Below, piece after piece: positions 14,317 through 18,858 of a DNA stretch of 18,858 nt. Both the position numbers and the translations under genes were made by a program. The notes beneath the pieces are model-generated. The model ran no database searches. It was not told the DNA's origin and was given only the letters and a program-made list of their open reading frames with translations. Numbering within the stretch: position 1 is the first letter of the stretch; each line of letters opens with the position of its first letter. Source of the DNA: Bacillota bacterium (GTDB taxonomy: Bacteria > Bacillota > Clostridia > Acetivibrionales > DTU013); the NCBI GenBank assembly GCA_023415815.1, contig JAEZJL010000157.1, forward strand, positions 1-18,858. The letters are read 5' to 3'.

Positions 14317-15790
14317 TTACCTGAATTTTATAGTATGCCGGTCTGCTTGCATTCAGCAGGACGATGATGCTGCTGGCAAGCTTGTAAAAAACCGCCCAGT
14401 ATGGCGTCAATATGCCTGCGAACACCGCTATGACGCCGATGGCGTCCGCCCCCAGAGATATGATGCAGTTTTGCAAAACAACCTCTCTGGAATATTTGCC
14501 CAGATTAATCAATTCCGGAGCCAGCCTCAAATCCTTTTGCGTTATGACAAAATCAGGCTTCCTCTCCGCCGGGCTGTCGTGCGCATCCGAAAATGAAATG
14601 ACGATATCCGCCGCATTGCCGGGAATATTGCAATGGCGGCCTGTTATTATTGCTACCCTTTTTCCGCAGGCCTTAAAATCACTGACGCTTTCAGCCATGT
14701 CCTCAAGGGACAAATCCGAGGAGCAGCTGTCGATGCCTGCCTCAAAAGCGATATTTCCCATCGCTTCAGGAGATTCTTCAGATATGAGCGCGATTTCTTC
14801 AACGCCTGTTTCACGCAGCGCTTCTACAGCCCGGATGCTGCTATCGTCAACAGAGCACGTAAAACCGATTAATCCGATTATTTTCCGGTTTAATGCCACA
14901 TAAACCGGATATTGACCCGATTGCCTCAGCCTTCTTTCACTAACGGGATTCATGCCGCCGATCAGGTTTTTGCCGGAGAGCTGTCTCTTATTCCCTATTA
15001 GAACCTCCTTGCCGTCTATTGAACAGGTCGTGCGTCCATCCCTGCCTATTCTCATATTTGAAGCCTCCTTCAATTCAAGCCTTCTATGGGACGCTTCTTC
15101 CAGAAGGGCCTTTGCCAGAGGCTCATCTCTGTTTTGCCAGCACGAGGCGGCCAGAGCGACGACCCTGTTTTCGCTATACCTTCCGGCAGGGACGATAGCT
15201 TCAACCTTGCAGCTCCCGCCGGTCAGCAGGCCTGTGCCGTCAAATACCACAATATCCGTATCGGCGGCTGTTTCCAGCTTTGAAGGCTCAATTATCCTGA
15301 TGCCTTTCGACTCTGCGGCGGCGGCGGCGGATCTCAAGGTGATCCGTGAGGACAGATAAACCATATAAGGATGTATCAGTGCAAGTATTGCCAATGGAGC
15401 CAGGAGGTTGGCGGATGCTGCGAAAAAAAAGCTTGAGGCGGCGATTACTATCGGAACGGCTTTGCTATAAACTCTATCGACATTTCTTACAGCCTGCAGA
15501 TTCCCTATATCAGCCGGATGCCGTACAGCCTCAGGCAAAGCGGCGTCGGCCGGGTGCGCCGCTTCATAAATGAGTCTCTTGATAGCAGCCGCGTCGATCT
15601 GTTCTTTATAGAAAAAAACCAGCACGTTTCCGGTATGCCGGCTGGCTGCCGCATGCTCTATTCCAGCGGTATCCGAGAGCCTGCCGTTTATCCTTTCCGC
15701 AAATTTGGCGTTTCCGCGCAAGCCTTTAATGCTTATCCTGAGCCTTCCCGGAAGTATGAACATGTCCTGGGCGGAATTGGCGTAGTACAA
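14303..15790 (-). CDS. Degenerate P-type ATPase (pseudoenzyme) with LPGR N-terminal domain (ATPase B)
   Basis: About 495 residues from a TTG start at 15788-15790 (GGGGTGA 5 bases upstream); an alternative GTG at 15797-15799 gives 498, which is the numbering used here. An N-terminal LPGRLRI domain (16-80) is followed by two or three membrane segments (about 112-150). The P/N domains come next without any actuator domain, then two closing helices (about 443-485). The P-type architecture is clear, yet every catalytic motif is changed: CPC is IHP (142-144), DKTGT is DGTGL (187-191, lysine lost), the HP of the N domain is EP (226-227), TGD is ISEE (339-342), and GDGxND is GRHCNIP (387-393). The frame is intact over the whole length, so it looks like a conserved non-catalytic subunit or sensor rather than a decaying gene. 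It lies in the operon between a 26-residue membrane peptide and an 85-residue protein. Confidence 0.85.
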   Translation of the reverse strand: MYYANSAQDMFILPGRLRISIKGLRGNAKFAERINGRLSDTAGIEHAAASRHTGNVLVFFYKEQIDAAAIKRLIYEAAHPADAALPEAVRHPADIGNLQAVRNVDRVYSKAVPIVIAASSFFFAASANLLAPLAILALIHPYMVYLSSRITLRSAAAAAESKGIRIIEPSKLETAADTDIVVFDGTGLLTGGSCKVEAIVPAGRYSENRVVALAASCWQNRDEPLAKALLEEASHRRLELKEASNMRIGRDGRTTCSIDGKEVLIGNKRQLSGKNLIGGMNPVSERRLRQSGQYPVYVALNRKIIGLIGFTCSVDDSSIRAVEALRETGVEEIALISEESPEAMGNIAFEAGIDSCSSDLSLEDMAESVSDFKACGKRVAIITGRHCNIPGNAADIVISFSDAHDSPAERKPDFVITQKDLRLAPELINLGKYSREVVLQNCIISLGADAIGVIAVFAGILTPYWAVFYKLASSIIVLLNASRPAYYKIQVNAGG

Positions 15791-15805
15791 GCGTATCACC
15801 CCGTT

Positions 15806-15886
15806 TTACAGCGCCGTTATAAGGCTGATAAGCGCTGAGCTGATATATAGCACCGTTCCCAGCAAAAGTATCTTCAATAAAGCCAT
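15806..15886 (-). CDS. 26-residue single-TM peptide encoded in the P-type ATPase operon
   Basis: A short open frame with ATG at 15884-15886, placed directly after the TAA of the upstream gene. GGAGGG lies about 6 bases before the ATG, which is an excellent ribosome binding site. The peptide opens MALLKILLLG and is almost entirely hydrophobic: one lysine at position 5 and otherwise Leu, Ile, Val, Ala, Ser and Thr. That is enough for one membrane helix. The stop (TAA 15806-15808) is 15 bases before the TTG of the pseudo-ATPase. Small hydrophobic subunits of P-type ATPases are known (KdpF of the Kdp pump, sarcolipin-like regulators). The same role here is inference. Confidence 0.7.
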   Translation of the reverse strand: MALLKILLLGTVLYISSALISLITAL

Positions 15887-16162
15887 TTACTTCCCTCCTT
15901 CAATATTTTCTCCGTTTTCATCCTCGTTGCTCGTATCATGGTTGTCCGGATTTTTTTCAACATTCCTTTTCATATTTTCATATTGCGCTTCCGCAACGAT
16001 ATCCTCTATCTCCTCCTTCAGTCCATATGCAGTAGTTTTCAGCCTGTCGGCAACTCCCATCAGCTGACTCGCCGCAATCACCGCAGCCTTGCGCAGGGGC
16101 TTCTTCAGCTTAACGGCCAGACCAAAGGTAGCCAAGCCTAAGAGAAATTCAAGCGGTTCCAA
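15887..16162 (-). CDS. Small membrane protein of PacL/DUF1490-like type with acidic, His-containing tail
   Basis: 91 residues from a TTG start at 16160-16162, which has GGAGG 9 bases upstream. The open frame continues to an ATG at 16318, but that start has no ribosome binding site. One membrane segment (about 4-18, LEFLLGLATFGLAV) is followed by LKKPLRKAAV (19-28) and an amphipathic stretch ending EEIEDIVAEAQYE (50-62). That pattern is strongly reminiscent of the RxAAV ... ADVVAEARE pattern of mycobacterial DUF1490/PacL proteins. The C-terminal 22 residues are rich in Asp, Asn and Glu with one His (DNHD, 73-76), a possible metal-binding tail as described for PacL1. Its stop codon abuts the ATG of the 26-residue peptide. 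Confidence 0.7.
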   Translation of the reverse strand: MEPLEFLLGLATFGLAVKLKKPLRKAAVIAASQLMGVADRLKTTAYGLKEEIEDIVAEAQYENMKRNVEKNPDNHDTSNEDENGENIEGGK

Positions 16163-16407
16163 TAACAGACACCTCCAAAAAATATCTATAATATCTGTTG
16201 AAAAAGCTTTGGGTAAGGAATAATGTATTTTCTCAACAGAAAAAAGGATGCTAGCGAAAACACTGATATACCCAAATCGTTTTTTCAATTCATATATTTT
16301 GCGCAGTGAGTCAGCCATTATGTATAAGGAAGAAAATATTTTAGAATATTTTCCAGAGGAAGATACGATTGGAAATAAATATGGAAAAATTGGGATTAGC
16401 CAAAGAA

Positions 16408-17091
16408 CTAGATGGCCTGTTCATCCGCGGCCTGTTCAAAGTAAGAGATTCCCTGCCCTTCTTCGGCAATCCGGCAGATAAGAGCAGCATAGTGGTTTAT
16501 CATGTATTTTCCGGCTCTCATGCAAAAATTTTTGCCTATACCCTTGAGCACCCTGCAAAGCTCACGGATTCGCATGCTGCGGAGGGTATGCCCGTCCAAT
16601 CCCAGGGAACTCATAAAAAGGCCTCCGATTGATAATGAATCAATTATCTTTTTATTATGGGCCGGCAGCTGCAGCCGGTCCGTAATGGCGAAATCAAGCG
16701 TTTTGTCTATAAGCTTTACCATAAGGTCCGACATGGCTATCGTCCTGCCGCGTTCCGCAGCCGATTTACGGTTCAGACAATAGTCATAGAGACTGCAGTC
16801 AACAGGCGGCGCATTGACTTCATACGGTGCAAGGCTGAAATAGCCGGCGATCTTCGCGTTTATATCTGCGGCGAGCACGTCAATAAAAGCCTCGAATGGC
16901 TGGACCAGCAGAGCTTCCGCCATGTGATCCGTATTCCTGCCCGATGATTGGCAGGGCTTTAAGGAGGCGCAGGCAAGCTCAATATCCCCGGAGCATTTTT
17001 TATAGAACTCCGACAGGCTTTCAATTATAAAGTTCCGGATATATTCCGCAAAAATACTTGCTTCTATCCTGTTCAATGCCAAAGGCTTCAT
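16408..17091 (-). CDS. Hypothetical protein, 227 residues, first gene of the pseudo-ATPase operon
   Basis: I do not recognise a family. The ATG at 17089-17091 is preferred because AGGTGA lies about 5 bases upstream; an ATG 18 bases further upstream (17109) has none. The protein seems soluble and largely helical, with no signal peptide or clear membrane helix. It has eight cysteines (33, 41, 47, 99, 105, 179, 190, 206) with no standard spacing, a PFEAFIDVLAADINAKIAGY segment (65-84) and a C-terminal helix run (170-210). A gap of about 245 bases separates it from the next gene, so it may also have its own transcript. Position suggests a role with the ATPase proteins. Confidence 0.65.
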   Translation of the reverse strand: MKPLALNRIEASIFAEYIRNFIIESLSEFYKKCSGDIELACASLKPCQSSGRNTDHMAEALLVQPFEAFIDVLAADINAKIAGYFSLAPYEVNAPPVDCSLYDYCLNRKSAAERGRTIAMSDLMVKLIDKTLDFAITDRLQLPAHNKKIIDSLSIGGLFMSSLGLDGHTLRSMRIRELCRVLKGIGKNFCMRAGKYMINHYAALICRIAEEGQGISYFEQAADEQAI

Positions 17092-17311
17092 TTTATCACC
17101 TGCTTTCATTTCTGCATTGACTTTTTTCCACCACTACATAGGATATACGACGATCATTTTATCCCTGTTAATCCAATGTAAAATTTAGTTTAAGAATATT
17201 CGGGTCTGTGCCGGTTTTGTTCGGGAAAACTGCATAATATGTCAATTTGGTCTCATAATAATATCCTGCAAAAAAAATTCTACAGACAATTCACGAAAGG
17301 AATGCCCGGGA

Positions 17312-18858
17312 ATGCTTTTGACACAAGAAACGGAAAGATATACAGCAGAAACGCCCAACAGGATATATGCCACAAATATCCCAGGAAGAGTAAGGATAAG
17401 GATAGAAGCGCTAAGTAGAAACCCCTGCCTTTGCTCGAAGGTAATGGAAGCTCTTTCGGCCGTTCCCGGCATAATGGCGGTAACAGCAAATCACTATACC
17501 GCCAGGGTTCTGGTCATATACGATTTCGGTAAAGTCACACTGGATTCTATCGAAAGCATACTGGACGAAACCGTAAACGGAAGGAAAAAGCAGCCGTCTG
17601 AAAAGGGGAAGGTCATAAGGGCGAACTTCAGATTCAACAAGCCTTTATCGCCCGCTGAATTTGAAAAGAGCAGGAATGTTTTATCGGAAAAATACCGCGA
17701 ATTCAATATGAAGGCCATAAACAACCGTATAAACGGTGTAAAGGAAGAATACCTGTGGTATGACCTTGCAGTGGAACGGATTGAAAAAGGGCTGCAGACC
17801 GGCATCGAAAGCGGCCTTTCCGTAGAGGAAGCAGAACGGAGGCTGCAGCTGCTCGGTCCCAACCGTTTCCAAGAACAGCGCGGGAAATCGCTGATATCCA
17901 TGCTGTTCCGGCAGTTTGAAGGCTTTCTCGTAAAAATGCTGCTTGCCGCAAGCGGAATATCGTTCCTGCTGGGCCAGGCCGTGGACGCAATAACCATTCT
18001 GGTGATCATAGCAGTGGAAGCTGCTATAGGCGTGTGGCAGGAATACAAGGCGGAAAAATCCCTCGATCTGCTCAGGGAGTTATCCGCCCCGAGCGCAACC
18101 GTAATCAGGGGCGGCGTAAAAGCGGACATGCCGGCCGCACAGCTCGTTCCGGGCGACATATTGTGCCTTGAGGCCGGAGACGTCGTCGCAGCCGACGCAA
18201 GGCTTTTTGAAAGCCATGGGCTGCAGGCAGTCGAATCGGCGCTGACGGGTGAGGCATTCCCCGTATATAAGCGGAATACCGATATGCCATTCGGCAAAGT
18301 TCCCCTTGGAGACAGGAGCAATATGCTTTATATGGGGACTTCTATAACAAAAGGAAACGGAAAGGCAATAGTGGTCGCAACTGGAATGCAAACCGAAATG
18401 GGCAGGATCGCCGGAATGCTCGCAAAGACGGAAAGCAAGCAGACTCCTCTGCAGAAGGATCTGAACCGGCTTGCGAAATTCATTACCTGGGGCTGCCTCG
18501 GCATTTGCGCGATAATAACAATCGGAGGCATCATCGGCGGGAATCCCCTGACAGACATGTTCGCCACAGGCGTAAGCCTGGCTGTCGGAGCGATTCCGGA
18601 GGGCCTGACCACTGTCCTTGCAATCTCCCTGGCCTTTGGCACGCAACGGCTTGCAAAGAAGAATGCAATTGTAAAATCCCTGCCTTCCATGGAAACCCTG
18701 AGCTGTACGAAAGTAATATGTACGGACAAAACCGGAACCCTGACCAGAAATGAAATGACGGTCAAGGGAATATACACCCTGGATAAAAATATAACTGTTT
18801 CGGGAGACGGATATAATTCCTGCGGCGGCCTGATATACGGCGGCATGGAGATAGAAGC
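17312..18858 (+). CDS. P2-type (Ca2+-ATPase-like) cation pump with N-terminal IPGR (HMA-like) domain, C-terminus beyond right edge (ATPase C)
   Basis: 515 residues are visible from ATG 17312 (GAAAGGA about 10 bases upstream); the frame is open to the end of the window. An N-terminal domain (about 20-90) opens IPGRVRIRIEAL and is homologous in pattern to the first domains of ATPases A and B. It has a CLC (39-41) but no CxxC. After a linker of about 60 residues comes a Cation_ATPase_N segment (SGLSVEEAERRLQLLGPN, 167-184), membrane helices, an actuator with intact TGE (312-314), the membrane motif PEGLTT (429-434) and the phosphorylation site DKTGTLT (472-478). This is P2-type organisation. In typical Ca2+/Na+/K+ pumps PEG is followed by LP, so LT is unusual. 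The gene is divergent from the unknown 227-residue gene. It is the only one of the three whose visible catalytic motifs are all standard. Confidence 0.9.
   Translation, partial: MLLTQETERYTAETPNRIYATNIPGRVRIRIEALSRNPCLCSKVMEALSAVPGIMAVTANHYTARVLVIYDFGKVTLDSIESILDETVNGRKKQPSEKGKVIRANFRFNKPLSPAEFEKSRNVLSEKYREFNMKAINNRINGVKEEYLWYDLAVERIEKGLQTGIESGLSVEEAERRLQLLGPNRFQEQRGKSLISMLFRQFEGFLVKMLLAASGISFLLGQAVDAITILVIIAVEAAIGVWQEYKAEKSLDLLRELSAPSATVIRGGVKADMPAAQLVPGDILCLEAGDVVAADARLFESHGLQAVESALTGEAFPVYKRNTDMPFGKVPLGDRSNMLYMGTSITKGNGKAIVVATGMQTEMGRIAGMLAKTESKQTPLQKDLNRLAKFITWGCLGICAIITIGGIIGGNPLTDMFATGVSLAVGAIPEGLTTVLAISLAFGTQRLAKKNAIVKSLPSMETLSCTKVICTDKTGTLTRNEMTVKGIYTLDKNITVSGDGYNSCGGLIYGGMEIE

Noticed and set aside
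16163..16318. Longer N-terminus (52 residues) of the 91-residue PacL-like protein
   Set aside because: The ATG at 16318 lacks a ribosome binding site, while the internal TTG at 16162 has GGAGG at 9 bases and gives the typical layout.
17117..17182. Promoters in the divergent gap (TTGACT/TAGGAT on plus, TTTACA/TAAAAT on minus)
   Set aside because: Spacers are 16 and 15 bp and the -10 boxes are weak; not strong enough to list as features.
17426..17434. Metal-binding CxxC in the N-terminal domain of ATPase C
   Set aside because: The residues are Cys-Leu-Cys (CxC), not CxxC, and ATPases A and B lack both, so a classical HMA metal site is not supported.

Overview
The window looks like a chromosomal segment of an anaerobic Clostridia-type Firmicute. 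The evidence is a complete [FeFe]-hydrogenase H-cluster maturation operon with a TM1266-type regulator and an aspartase, 7TMR-DISM sensor kinases, strong AGGAGG-type ribosome binding sites with some TTG/GTG starts, and moderately GC-rich coding sequence. The genus cannot be read from the sequence alone.

Region 1 (1-5340, minus strand) is a signalling locus. A 1021-residue hybrid kinase carries two kinase modules (HisKA/HATPase and LytS-like) around a receiver domain. It is followed one base later by a response regulator with an OmpR-type winged helix and a BTAD (SARP-like) C-terminus. The only start codon that gives the regulator a full receiver and a correctly placed ribosome binding site is AUA. 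A second, paralogous kinase begins downstream and runs off the left edge. Both kinase genes have the same 11-bp-period direct repeats (GTTMAGTS) 8 bp upstream of a -10-like hexamer, which suggests a shared operator, possibly for the regulator between them.

Region 2 (5323-5684) is a tandem array of six ~46-bp imperfect palindromes (GGGACA.. / ..TGTCCC) with ~58-bp period. Related single hairpins sit at two other gene ends (923-976, 13596-13620).

Region 3 (5726-11083, minus strand) is the hydrogenase maturation operon in the order TM1266-like regulator, hydE, hydG, hydF, aspA, with overlaps or gaps of at most 14 nt. HydG makes the Fe(CO)(CN) unit, HydE processes it and HydF is the scaffold. 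The aspartase could supply ammonia for the bridging amine of the dithiolate ligand (inference). A structured leader with an apparent intrinsic terminator precedes the operon (11170-11316), and no known riboswitch class was recognised in it.

Region 4 (11471-18858) is an unusual P-type ATPase locus. It encodes three proteins that each start with an LPGR/IPGR ferredoxin-like, HMA-like domain lacking CxxC: (A) a P1B-like ATPase whose TGE is SGQ and whose CPC is TPS; (B) a 495-residue pseudo-ATPase with no actuator domain and every catalytic motif eroded; (C) a P2-type cation ATPase with intact DKTG and TGE, cut by the right edge. B lies in a minus-strand operon with a 227-residue unknown protein, two small single-TM proteins resembling mycobacterial PacL/DUF1490, a previously uncalled 26-residue membrane peptide, and an 85-residue unknown. 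This is the best candidate for an undescribed system: a multi-subunit transport or sensing assembly built from one active pump, one altered pump, one pseudoenzyme and small membrane scaffolds.
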